This document shows positions 52,944 to 60,751 of a stretch of 64,000 nucleotides of DNA, one piece after another. Positions within the stretch are counted from its first letter, which is position 1. Every line of letters begins with the position of its first letter. Position numbers and translations under genes: made by a program. The stretch is from Terriglobia bacterium. Lineage in GTDB: Bacteria; Acidobacteriota; Terriglobia; JAJPHL01. Under the pieces are notes generated by a model. It was given only the letters and a program-made list of their open reading frames with translations. It did no database searches and was not told the origin of the DNA. The stretch is from positions 62,001 through 126,000 of the forward strand of contig JAJPHL010000009.1 of assembly GCA_021325275.1 (NCBI GenBank), given 5' to 3'.

Positions 52944-53279
52944 TCAAACGGGGCGAGCCCCGAGTTGCGCCACCCAACGAGCTTTCTTTTCCTTCAGCAG
53001 ACCCGCGACGGAAAGAGGATGCGTATCTTCTGGGAGTATGTCGAGGATCTGGTATTCGAATGCCGCCTCGCCGTGCATGGTCCATTCTTCCTGCAGCGAC
53101 TTTTCCATGTGCTTTCCGAGACGCAGGGCGAACCAGATCCCGTTTTTTGCGTTGTTCAAGTTGGGCGACACGCCGACCCACACCTTGTTCGACGTCGTGC
53201 AACGTACCGCGAATGCGCCGACGTCAACCTTGCGCGCCTTAAACTGCCGAATCGCTTCTTTTCTAGCCGCCGAGTCCAT
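52944..53279 (-). CDS. Small GIY-YIG nuclease-family protein
   Basis: 111 aa from the ATG at 53279, which overlaps the end of the DUF2239 gene by 17 bases. The pattern GAFAVRCTTSNKVWVGVSPNL (short-GIY fold), with WFALRLGKHMEKSLQEEW and FEYQILDILPE, marks the compact GIY-YIG family found next to DUF2239 genes. The Tyr of the GIY motif is degenerate (GAF), so nuclease activity is doubtful. The pair is co-transcribed. Confidence 0.8.
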   Translation of the reverse strand: MDSAARKEAIRQFKARKVDVGAFAVRCTTSNKVWVGVSPNLNNAKNGIWFALRLGKHMEKSLQEEWTMHGEAAFEYQILDILPEDTHPLSVAGLLKEKKARWVAQLGARPV

Positions 53280-53877
53280 GCTTGTCTCCTGCCTGAAAGA
53301 CCGGTGCCGCCAGCTTCTTGGCGTGATTGCGAATGTCCTTGGGCCAGGCGCGGACCATCTCGTTGAAGCGTTGTGGTTTGTTTCCGAATAGGGCGCGGAT
53401 CGCCTCTTCGAAGCCGGGCTCGTTGCCCGCCATCGCCGCAAGAAAGCGATAGGCCGATTCCTGCGCTTTGCGCCGCGCATCTTGGCCGCGATTCGCTTGG
53501 CGCGCACTCTCCACCAACTTGCGTAGCGCCACCGAAGCGCCGCCCGGCTGAGACGCCAGCCAGTCCCAGTGACGCGGCAAAAGCGTCACTTCACGCGCCA
53601 CGACGCCGAGCTTCGGGCGTCCCGGCCCTCGCTGTGGATTCGCAGGCGGAGCAGCAACCGCGCTGTCGCGCTCCGCGAGTCGCCGCAACACGTCGCGCGC
53701 GGTTCCGCGAAAATCGACTTCGACGGAAAAACTCGTTGCGTCGTCGAAGATCACGACCTGCGCCCATTTGTCGCGATCGAAGATCGCTTTGGCCTTCAGG
53801 GCGACGCTCGAGAGCGGTCCGGAAGCGATGCGCTTCGATCCGCAGAAGGCGATGCAGTTGGCTGTTGATGGGATCAT
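53263..53877 (-). CDS. DUF2239 family protein
   Basis: 204 aa with the DUF2239 hallmarks: FSVEVDFRGTARDVLRRL, then GPGRPKLGVVAREVTLLPRHWDWLASQPGGASVALRKLV, and a C-terminal EEAIRALFGNKPQRFNEM segment. The function is unassigned; the GRPKLG segment resembles a DNA-binding arm. It has a strong promoter with an overlapping dyad (53881-53929) and a short leader, and it heads an operon with the GIY-YIG gene. Confidence 0.9.
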   Translation of the reverse strand: MIPSTANCIAFCGSKRIASGPLSSVALKAKAIFDRDKWAQVVIFDDATSFSVEVDFRGTARDVLRRLAERDSAVAAPPANPQRGPGRPKLGVVAREVTLLPRHWDWLASQPGGASVALRKLVESARQANRGQDARRKAQESAYRFLAAMAGNEPGFEEAIRALFGNKPQRFNEMVRAWPKDIRNHAKKLAAPVFQAGDKHGLGG

Positions 53878-53880
53878 TCT

Positions 53881-53929
53881 TATATCACCCGGAAGTAATT
53901 ATAATATCCGGGTAATATAGAAGTGTCAA
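53881..53929 (-). promoter_or_regulatory. DUF2239 promoter and operator dyad
   Basis: On the minus strand: TTGACA (53924-53929), a 17-base spacer and TATTAT (53901-53906). TATATCACCCGG (53881-53892) and CCGGGTAATATA (53908-53919) are inverted copies with one mismatch, straddling the -10 and start region. This is a strong candidate for autoregulation. Confidence 0.75.
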
Positions 53930-53931
53930 GA

Positions 53932-54018
53932 CTGATCGTCGTCCGGCGTGGCGGCCAGTTGCATTCCCGCGCGGCGCCCCACGCGCATTGATCCGATGAA
54001 GCGTTGCGTAACGAGTAA
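53932..54018 (+). pseudogene. ADOP permease 3'-end relic, copy 1
   Basis: The sequence parallels 55012-55095 almost base for base (GATCGTC, CGGCGTGGCGGC, AGTTGCATTCC, CGCGCGGCG, CCACGCGCATT) but has a 4-base insertion and a 1-base loss that break the frame. It therefore corresponds to the same ABC/FtsX-type permease C-terminus in degraded form. The adjoining stretch 54019-54306 shows no gene I can support. Confidence 0.6.
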
Positions 54019-54306
54019 TGAAGGGCCGCGCTGTCTGCCGCGCCGAGATTCTTGCCGGCAACGTTCTGTCCGTCGATATTCGACCCGAATGCGGCATGCC
54101 GGTACTCTCGACGAGCACCCAATCAATGGCGCCGACGTCAACCCGATTCCATTTGAATGCCGCCCCGAGGGGTTCGATACCGCGGGTGATCTGCGTTTCT
54201 ATCAGCGGAGGGTCGGGGCAGAGTTTTTTCGCGTATGCTATCCTTCGAAATTGTGCCAGATTCGGGCTAGCCAGGAGAATCTTCATGCTCACGACGTTGC
54301 GTCCCT

Positions 54307-54579
54307 ATGCCGAACTGCTGTATTTTCTTACCGGCGGTCCCTGTCCTCGCGGTCGTCGGCCTCCTCGCCCTTCGCCAGATTTCTCTGACGAACGCCCTAG
54401 CCCGCACAAATTCGGCAAGAGACGCCTATAGAGTCGCAGCCCAGCAGGTGCAGTTCTACCTCCAGCAGATCATACCGCTAATTAATAAGTTCGATTCCGC
54501 TTTGAGCGAGCGAGAAGATTCGTATTTACGAAATGCCGTCGTAAAGATTGTGGCGATTCAATTGTCATTGAGCCAGTAA
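54307..54579 (+). CDS. Possible small membrane protein
   Basis: 90 aa. A hydrophobic segment (about 6-22, FLPAVPVLAVVGLLALRQI) is followed by a charged helical stretch of about 55 residues. No ribosome site or family match is visible, and it lies between two permease relics, so it may not be expressed. Confidence 0.35.
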   Translation: MPNCCIFLPAVPVLAVVGLLALRQISLTNALARTNSARDAYRVAAQQVQFYLQQIIPLINKFDSALSEREDSYLRNAVVKIVAIQLSLSQ

Positions 54580-54939
54580 GACCTGACCATCGGGAAGTGT
54601 TCCTTGGCCTCGCTAAGCATGCGACGGAAGTGATGAATCCCGTTGAGGCATTCTCCTTGTTTTTTGTGTCTCGTGTCGCCGACGAAGGCGTTGCATTTCT
54701 ATCTGTCGGACCGACATTCGTTCTGTCAGAAGGCTGTTGCCGGTTGTTGTTCCGGTGGCCGGCGACGAATAGTATCAGAACACACTGAGGCTTTTTATGC
54801 TTTGGCACCGGCGCATTGAGAGGAACAAGCTTAGCAGCGAAAAGGATGCGATTGAACGCCGTCTTTCCGAAACTCGGGAAAGGAAAATAACGCCCCTAGG
54901 CCTTTAGCCGTCAAGGCAGGATTGAGACAATCGACGTGT

Positions 54940-55095
54940 CGCTTCCGCAGGAAATTGCTTCACGGCGTGTCGCCCTCGGATCCATTTGTGTTTTTGTTCG
55001 TGCCGTTGGTATTGATCGTCGGCGTGGCGGCTAGTTGCATTCCTGCGCGGCGCGCCACGCGCATTCATCCGATTGAAGCGCTTCGCAGCGAATAG
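54940..55095 (+). pseudogene. ADOP permease 3'-end relic, copy 2
   Basis: An open frame of about 50 codons reads RKLLHGVSPSDP, a hydrophobic helix (FVFLFVPLVLIVGVAA) and CIPARRATRIHPIEALRSE, then stop. This is the C-terminal end of the acidobacterial duplicated orphan permease (ADOP) family, whose full genes encode about 800 residues. Everything upstream is missing. The remainder of 54580-54939 holds no gene I can support. Confidence 0.75.
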
Positions 55096-55099
55096 CGCG

Positions 55100-55519
55100 C
55101 TAGATTTTCGCGCGCAACATTCGGATCAGGCGATCACTGTCCGATCTCGGCAGATTGTTGACCTCAACAAGTACGTGGTCCCCGCTTGTCAACGTCAGCT
55201 CAATTCCCTTCCAGCGCAGACGGGACGACACGACGTCGCGACGCGACACGCTTCGCGTCTTCCACAGCGGTGTCCGAAAGAGAATGGCGTCTTTGGTGAT
55301 TACCAGTGTACGCGCGCCATGAAGCATCATCCCAATCGGCAAAAGACAAAGCGGTATCAGCAGGAAGATCCTGGCGGGATACTGGGATATCTCGGGCAGA
55401 AGGATGACGAGGATCGCCACCAGGGCGGGTGCCGGTACCATCATTTCCCACTCCGGCCGACGAAACACAATGCCGCGCGGATTGCTTGTCACCCGTCGAC
55501 GCTTTTTCGCGTCCTTCAT
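55100..55519 (-). CDS. Small membrane protein with PH-like domain
   Basis: 139 aa from the ATG at 55519. Two adjacent hydrophobic helices (about 29-45 and 50-66) are followed by a beta-rich C-terminal part (TLVITKDAILFRTPLWKTRSVSRRDV, then IELTLTSGDHVLVEV), as in bacterial PH-domain/YdbT-like membrane proteins. Function unknown. The longer open frame to 56143 runs antisense through the next gene and is discounted. Confidence 0.65.
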   Translation of the reverse strand: MKDAKKRRRVTSNPRGIVFRRPEWEMMVPAPALVAILVILLPEISQYPARIFLLIPLCLLPIGMMLHGARTLVITKDAILFRTPLWKTRSVSRRDVVSSRLRWKGIELTLTSGDHVLVEVNNLPRSDSDRLIRMLRAKI

Positions 55520-55536
55520 CCCGATAGCATAGCGCG

Positions 55537-57054
55537 TTAACTCGCGAACATCTCGAGGTAGTGGCGATACCAGTTGCTCTGAAACACCTCGCCGGGATCG
55601 TAACGGCGCTTCATCGCGAGGAATTCGCGGAACTGCGGATAGCACGCTTCCACTTGATCCTTGCGCGCCCACCGGTGGTAGGTCAGGTAATAGCTGCCGC
55701 CGTGTTTGATGGCCACGTCGATGAGATCCCGGAACGCGTCGGCCGCCGCTTCGATCGCTTGCGGTGTATGGTCGATATGCAGATTGATCACGATGCAAGC
55801 GAATCGCTCGCGTGCCCAGGCGAGAAAACTCTCGTCGTCCTTTTCGATCAATCGCACCGTGCCGTAAATCACGTTGGCATTGCGATGTCGCAACGCTGCT
55901 CCCGCGTCCTGCATGAACGCCGCGAATTTCGATCGCGGCACGTACAACTCGGTGATCATCTCCGTGGCGGGGACCTTCGCATGCAACGAGCGGTCGAGGT
56001 CGACGTGATAGTTGTCCACGTACGACGCCGCAAGTTGGTCGTCGGCCCAATAGATTTGCCCAGAGGTCGCGAGATAGCGCGTCGAGTAGACCTCGAATGC
56101 GCGGCGTTTGTAGCGGTGCGCATAGAACGTGAGCCGCGCCCAATCCTCGGGACTGAATCGCGTGGGATGCTGTGTCAGCGGCGTGTCGTCGGGCACGGGT
56201 TGATAACAGGCGAAGATGCCGCGGCGCAAAAACCCCCCGAGACTCGGCTCGGTGGCAAATTGAAAATCGCCGTAAAGATATCCCTCGCGGATTCGTTCTT
56301 CAACCCGCTCCATGACATTCTCGCTCTCCGCCATCACCACCACGCGACGCATCTTGATCCGCCGCCGCAGACGCAGTTGCACTCGGGTGATGATGCCGAG
56401 CATGCCGTATCCGCCGATGGCCAGGCGGAATCGTTCCGCGTTTTCAGTGCGGGAACACGTCCGAACTTCGCCATCCGGACCCACGATGTCGAAGCTCTCC
56501 ACTTGCTGAACGATCGGCTTCAAGGTCAACCCGCGTCCGTGCGCATTACATGCCAGCGCGCCGGCCAAACTGAGGCGATCTGCGCCGCCCTGCTTTTGGT
56601 AGATGCCCCAATGTTTTGCGCGACCCGCCTGGCGGCGCGCGAGATCGGCGAGCAACTCCGGCCATTGAATGCCGGCCTCCACCGTGATCGTTCCGTTCTC
56701 CGCATCGAATGCCAGCACGTGATTCAACGCGCGCGTATCGACGAGCAATCCCGCCTCGGCGAACTGTTGTCCGCCCATGGCGTGGCGTCCGCCCGCGACG
56801 CATACGGACTTTCCTTCCGCTCGCGCCCGCGCGATCGCGGCGCGGAGCTCGTCGACGGTCGAGGGTTTGACGATCGCGCCGACGCGCGTGGCGTTGAGTT
56901 GCGAGTGAATGTCGTTGACCAGATTGTCCTGGGTCTGGACCGGGATCATCGACGCCTCCGGCGAATGGACGGGCAAGGGACGCGCGATGCATCCGGTGAC
57001 AGGGAGTGTTGCCGCGGCCAGCGATGCGGTTTTCAGAAAATTTCGACGATTCAT
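55537..57054 (-). CDS. FAD-linked oxidoreductase with TAT signal
   Basis: 505 aa; ATG at 57054 with GGAGGAAAT immediately upstream, in preference to the start at 57126. MNRRNFLKTASLAAATL is a twin-arginine signal and VTGC a lipobox-like end. The FAD-binding_4 fold is visible (about 70-250: VCVAGGRHAMGGQQFA, then ENGTITVEAGIQWPELL, and GYGMLGIITRVQLRL). The C-terminal half belongs to the sugar-lactone/alditol oxidase family (YHRWARKDQVEACYPQF, FLAMKRRYDPGEVFQSNWY). It probably oxidises a sugar-derived alcohol or lactone in the periplasm. Confidence 0.85.
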   Translation of the reverse strand: MNRRNFLKTASLAAATLPVTGCIARPLPVHSPEASMIPVQTQDNLVNDIHSQLNATRVGAIVKPSTVDELRAAIARARAEGKSVCVAGGRHAMGGQQFAEAGLLVDTRALNHVLAFDAENGTITVEAGIQWPELLADLARRQAGRAKHWGIYQKQGGADRLSLAGALACNAHGRGLTLKPIVQQVESFDIVGPDGEVRTCSRTENAERFRLAIGGYGMLGIITRVQLRLRRRIKMRRVVVMAESENVMERVEERIREGYLYGDFQFATEPSLGGFLRRGIFACYQPVPDDTPLTQHPTRFSPEDWARLTFYAHRYKRRAFEVYSTRYLATSGQIYWADDQLAASYVDNYHVDLDRSLHAKVPATEMITELYVPRSKFAAFMQDAGAALRHRNANVIYGTVRLIEKDDESFLAWARERFACIVINLHIDHTPQAIEAAADAFRDLIDVAIKHGGSYYLTYHRWARKDQVEACYPQFREFLAMKRRYDPGEVFQSNWYRHYLEMFAS

Positions 57055-57185
57055 ATTTCCTCCGACGGTCAGAATCGCCCGAGCAGAGTGCAGGGTCAAA
57101 TCACGGCGATAAAAAATGAAGGTCACGAGGCAAACGTTTGAAGGGACAGAAGTTCGGCGCGCGTGTTACTTGATAAACTTCACTC

Positions 57186-57575
57186 ATGGCCGAGACAATT
57201 CGCATCGACAAATGGTTATGGGCCGCGCGATTCTTCAAGACGCGCGCCTTGGCCGCTCGCGCCTGCGACTTGGGACGGGTGGAAATCGGGGCGCAGCGCG
57301 TAAAACCGTCGCGCGACATTCGTGTGGGCGATCAGTTAAAGGTGATCAACGACAGCGGCGAGTACTCGATCGAGGTGCTTAAGCTCAGTGAATTTCGCGG
57401 ACCGGCATCGGTGGCGGAGACGCTCTATCGCGAAACAGATGAAAGCCGCGCACTTCGCCTGAAGGCCGCCGAGGAACGCAAAGTCCTGCGACAGTTCGAG
57501 TCGCTGCCGCCGGCAGCGGGCCGGCCCACCAAGCGCGATCGACGGAAGATCATGGAATTTCGCCGCGGGCTTTAA
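57186..57575 (+). CDS. hslR: S4-domain RNA-binding heat-shock protein Hsp15
   Basis: 129 aa, standard for HslR. Residues 6-65 form the S4 domain (RIDKWLWAARFFKTRALAARAC, 22 residues, then VKPSRDIRVGDQLKV). The C-terminal helix (AEERKVLRQFESLPPAAGRP with KRDRRKIMEF) is typical. Hsp15 recycles stalled 50S subunits carrying peptidyl-tRNA. It overlaps the convergent transglutaminase gene by 4 bases. Confidence 0.9.
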   Translation: MAETIRIDKWLWAARFFKTRALAARACDLGRVEIGAQRVKPSRDIRVGDQLKVINDSGEYSIEVLKLSEFRGPASVAETLYRETDESRALRLKAAEERKVLRQFESLPPAAGRPTKRDRRKIMEFRRGL

Positions 57576-58678
57576 ACGATTTCCTTCGCCGTGATCGTGT
57601 ACTTGAATTGATCCGGGTCCAGTGGATCAAGGCGGCCGGCCGACGTTTCCGCTTGCGGGTACATAAAAAATCCTAGCGGCGCGCCCGCCGATCCCGGCAA
57701 CGCGACGTCATGCGCGTCATTGAACGCGATCCAGTTTCCCTCCCACGCGCCGAACAGCGTGCGATGCGCCGCCGCAACCTTGGGATCATCGAGCGCGAGG
57801 TTTCCGGGCGGTTCTTCGAGCACCACCTTGCGGACGTCCGCGGGATCGGCGGGAATCCAGCCGAAGGGCGTGACGAAAACTTCGGCGCGGCAATGCTGCG
57901 CTTTCGTCACGGTTTCCGAATTTGCGCCTAGGCTCTTGTAGCCAAAGCGCGACGGCGCCACGCGGATTCCGTAGAGGTCGCGCGCCGGGAGGCCCGAGGC
58001 GCGGCACAAGCCGACGAAGAGCGCGTTCAAGTCGGCGCATTTTCCGCTGAGATTGCCGGTTTTCAGCATCGACGAAATGTCGCCGATGCCGCAGCCGCGA
58101 ACTTTGGGATCGCGAAACGTGTTGGCGACGATCCATTCGTAGATGCGCCGCGCTTTCTCAAGATCGTCGGTGGCGCCGGCCGTCGCCTTCAAGGCCGTTT
58201 CGGCGACGAGTCCATCGGTAGTGATCAGTTTGGTGGGCGCGGTGTAGTGGCGCCGATCCGATTCGCTGAGACGCGCCGCCGCGCTTGGCTTCGCAAGATC
58301 GAGAGCGCGATCCTGAGATGAAATCTCACTACGAACCTCCGCCACCAGCGACTTCGCTCCGGCCGGCCATTCGACCATCATCGCGTCCGCAGTGGAGCCA
58401 TTGACCCGCTTGATCGAAACACTTCCGCCCTCCGCGTGTGGACGATGTCCGTGAGGACGAACCCAATCGGACGCTTCAAACGCCGGCACGGGGATCCAGG
58501 CGCGAACCGCGCCTTCCGGCTTGAGGATTTCCACGCGTGTAGTCAGCTCGAACTTGCGCCACCTTCCCGGCGTGGGCGCGAAGGGGACGTTGCCGGCAGC
58601 GCGCAATACGAGCGGAAGCGCGACCGTAAGCGAGCTTGCGGCGGCGGTCTTCAGAAAATCGCGACGATCAATGGGCAT
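57572..58678 (-). CDS. Transglutaminase-like protein with TAT signal
   Basis: 368 aa. RRDFLKTAAASSLTVALPLVL is a twin-arginine export signal. The C-terminal half contains the transglutaminase-core triad in order: GKCADLNALFVGLCRASGLPA (Cys), CRAEVFVTPFGWIPADPADV (His/Asp region). The N-terminal part is a beta domain (about 40-150) common to bacterial transglutaminase proteins. A role as protease or cross-linker is not established. Confidence 0.85.
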   Translation of the reverse strand: MPIDRRDFLKTAAASSLTVALPLVLRAAGNVPFAPTPGRWRKFELTTRVEILKPEGAVRAWIPVPAFEASDWVRPHGHRPHAEGGSVSIKRVNGSTADAMMVEWPAGAKSLVAEVRSEISSQDRALDLAKPSAAARLSESDRRHYTAPTKLITTDGLVAETALKATAGATDDLEKARRIYEWIVANTFRDPKVRGCGIGDISSMLKTGNLSGKCADLNALFVGLCRASGLPARDLYGIRVAPSRFGYKSLGANSETVTKAQHCRAEVFVTPFGWIPADPADVRKVVLEEPPGNLALDDPKVAAAHRTLFGAWEGNWIAFNDAHDVALPGSAGAPLGFFMYPQAETSAGRLDPLDPDQFKYTITAKEIV

Positions 58679-58753
58679 GATGGAATTATCAGACGGCGCG
58701 AGCGGCGGGTCAAGCTAGGTCGGTTCCGTGGAGATTCGCAACCTTGTCACGAC

Positions 58754-58768
58754 TACCCTTATAGGGTA
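58754..58768. promoter_or_regulatory. Operator palindrome upstream of the mqsR relic
   Basis: TACCCT-TAT-AGGGTA, perfect 6-bp arms around three bases. MqsA-type antitoxins repress their own operon at palindromes of this kind; that it does so here is inference. Confidence 0.65.
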
Positions 58769-58769
58769 A

Positions 58770-58862
58770 CTTCATATCGGGAGAAACCCCGTAAACAAAG
58801 AGGTGTATATCAAGGTCACTATGCGCGACTCCGCGCCGGTGATCCAGTTCAAGGAGAAATAA
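58770..58862 (+). pseudogene. mqsR toxin relic (C-terminal end only)
   Basis: Thirty codons after a TAA, with no start codon, end in VNKEVYIKVTMRDSAPVI then QFKEK-stop. This closely parallels the C-terminus of MqsR toxins (VYLKIT ... SFKEK). The remaining two-thirds of the toxin are absent: the palindrome lies where the upstream coding sequence should be. The antitoxin ATG follows 3 bases after the stop, the normal mqsRA layout. Confidence 0.7.
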
Positions 58863-58864
58863 AA

Positions 58865-59272
58865 ATGAATCGTCATGCTTGCACGAACTGCGGATCCAAA
58901 GGCGTTGCACGTTTTCAGAATGAGACCTTCCGGATCTCGCATCGAGGCTTGGCCGCCGGCGTGGCGCGACTTTCGGGGTGGCGCTGCGCTTCATGCGGCG
59001 AGGTGGAATTCGAACCCGCCAGCGCGAAGCGTTACGCTGCGGCGGGCGACAAACTGGTGTTGCAGGCGCGCGCTGCCGAGCGTGAGGAGATTCGCCGTAT
59101 CCGCCGCAAACTGGGATTGAGTCAGGCTCGGGCGGCTAAATTGACTGGCGGCGGGCACAACGCATTCTCGCGTTACGAACGAGGCGAGGCGGTGGCGATG
59201 CCCGCGGTGGTCAACCTCTTCCGTTTGCTAGATAAGCATCCCGACTTGCTGAAAGAACTGCGAGCGGAATAG
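58865..59272 (+). CDS. mqsA: MqsA-type antitoxin / regulator
   Basis: 135 aa; AAGGAG eight bases upstream, within the end of the toxin relic. The N-terminal YgiT zinc domain has C6, C9 and a second pair CASC (41-44). Residues about 72-135 are the HTH_3-type DNA-binding domain with the MqsA signature LGLSQARAAKLTGGGHNAFSRYERGE. In the intact system it neutralises MqsR (an mRNA endoribonuclease) and represses the operon. Here the toxin is broken, so MqsA may act only as a DNA-binding regulator. Confidence 0.9.
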   Translation: MNRHACTNCGSKGVARFQNETFRISHRGLAAGVARLSGWRCASCGEVEFEPASAKRYAAAGDKLVLQARAAEREEIRRIRRKLGLSQARAAKLTGGGHNAFSRYERGEAVAMPAVVNLFRLLDKHPDLLKELRAE

Positions 59273-59305
59273 TCGCCCGTGCCAAACAGGCGTATCATTA
59301 ATTTG

Positions 59306-60046
59306 ATGTCCACCGGGAACCTTTCCGATGCCTGCGGGGTCTATGACCACATGGCGGACCTAGCGGCGAGTCCCTGGTCCATGGCGGAAGAGGATGTCGC
59401 ATTGGTGTCGGCGGTTCGCGCCGGCAACCAGGAAGCCTTCGACCGTCTGCTAAGCCGTTACCAAGCATCGGTTTACAACGTTGTTTACCGAATCGTGGGA
59501 AATCCCCAGGACGCCGCCGACACGGTGCAGGAGGTTTTCCTCAAGGTTTATCGCGGGCTGGACAAGTTCCAAGGCAACTCCTCGCTGAAGACCTGGATCT
59601 TCCGGATCGCCGTGCATGAAGGATGTAATTACAAGCGCTGGTGGCGGCGTCACGCCCAGCGCGAAAGTTCGCTCGAAACGCCGCTGGGGCCGGGCGACCG
59701 CAGCCGCGAGGCGCCCACGTTGGGCGAGACGCTTGTGGAACGCTCACGATCGCCGTTCGACATGAGCTCGTCGCGGGAAACGCGCGATTTGGTGGGGCAG
59801 GCGCTGAACGAGATTCCTAAGCACTATCGCACCGCGGTGGTGTTGCGCGATCTGGAAGATTTGAGCTACGAGGAGATCACCGAAGTGCTGGGCGTGTCGC
59901 TCGGTACGGTGAAGTCGCGAGTGGGGCGGGGACGTGAGGCGTTGCGCAAGCGTCTGGCTCGCGTGTTGCCGCGCGAATCGGTGCGAGACAGAGCAACGTC
60001 GCGCGAGATGGGCGAGGAAGCGTCAAGGAACGTGGTGATGTCATGA
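59306..60046 (+). CDS. ECF-type RNA polymerase sigma factor
   Basis: 246 aa; an earlier GTG at 59279 and later ATGs are alternatives, and no clear ribosome site decides. Region 2 (about 35-100: SRYQASVYNVVYRIVGNPQDAADTVQEVFLKVYRGL, with core WIFRIAVHEGCN) and region 4 (about 150-215: LNEIPKHYRTAVVLRDLEDL, then EEITEVLGVSLGTVKSRVGRGREALR) are intact. It overlaps the anti-sigma gene by 4 bases (ATGA), so the two are translationally coupled. Confidence 0.9.
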   Translation: MSTGNLSDACGVYDHMADLAASPWSMAEEDVALVSAVRAGNQEAFDRLLSRYQASVYNVVYRIVGNPQDAADTVQEVFLKVYRGLDKFQGNSSLKTWIFRIAVHEGCNYKRWWRRHAQRESSLETPLGPGDRSREAPTLGETLVERSRSPFDMSSSRETRDLVGQALNEIPKHYRTAVVLRDLEDLSYEEITEVLGVSLGTVKSRVGRGREALRKRLARVLPRESVRDRATSREMGEEASRNVVMS

Positions 60047-60720
60047 AATCCAGAAACCTGAATTGCACGGTGGTGGAAACCGAACTCTCGGCGCATCTGG
60101 ACGGCGCTCTGCCGTGGGAGCAGAGCGCGCAGGTGGAAGCGCATCTTTCCGATTGCGCCAACTGCCGCGATCGTGGCGAGCAACTGGGCGCGCTGCGCCG
60201 CTTGATCCGCGCGACGCGCGTGGCTCCGCCGGCCGACCTGGAAATGCAGGTGCGTTTGCGTGTGGCGCGCAAGACGCAACCGGCGTTGGGCTGGGTCTTC
60301 GCGTTTTTGGGCCGTGCGTCGGTGCACATGACGAATTTCCTCAAGCCTGTGATGATTCCCGCCGTTTCCGGATTAGTGACGGCCATGCTGATCTTCGGCG
60401 GATTCATCTATCAGTTTGCGCTGCCCCTCGACCTGACCAACGACGTTCCCTTGATTGTCCAAACGCCGCCGCGTTTGCGCGCGGTGCCGCCGATCAACTT
60501 CATCACCAGTCCAGACGGCGTGACGATGCAACTGGAAGTGGACTATCAAGGGCGCATCACGAATTTCCATCTGCTCGAAGACAGCGGCATGGACGCGCAA
60601 CAAATGCGCGAACTCCGCAACATTCTGGTGATGACGCAATTCGAACCGGCCACGCGCTTCGGCGTGCCGACGGCGAGCCGCACGGTGATCAAGTTCAGCG
60701 GGATTTCCGTAAAAGGATAG
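60043..60720 (+). CDS. Zinc-finger anti-sigma factor with TonB-C-like domain
   Basis: 225 aa. The N-terminal zf-HC2 motif H-x3-C-x2-C (HLSDCANC, about residues 34-41) is the zinc anti-sigma signature. A membrane helix is at about 103-121 (MIPAVSGLVTAMLIFGGFIYQF region). The periplasmic part (about 150-225: MQLEVDYQGRITNFHLLEDSG and FEPATRFGVPTASRTVIKF) resembles the TonB C-terminal domain. Such a domain could contact an outer-membrane receptor and release the sigma factor; this is inference. Confidence 0.85.
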   Translation: MKSRNLNCTVVETELSAHLDGALPWEQSAQVEAHLSDCANCRDRGEQLGALRRLIRATRVAPPADLEMQVRLRVARKTQPALGWVFAFLGRASVHMTNFLKPVMIPAVSGLVTAMLIFGGFIYQFALPLDLTNDVPLIVQTPPRLRAVPPINFITSPDGVTMQLEVDYQGRITNFHLLEDSGMDAQQMRELRNILVMTQFEPATRFGVPTASRTVIKFSGISVKG

Positions 60721-60751
60721 ATGCTCTTGGAGTGCGGTTGCCTGGCGGCGG

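Noticed and set aside
55561-57141. 526-codon plus-strand frame
   Set aside because: Shadow of the FAD oxidoreductase; it has no domain of its own.
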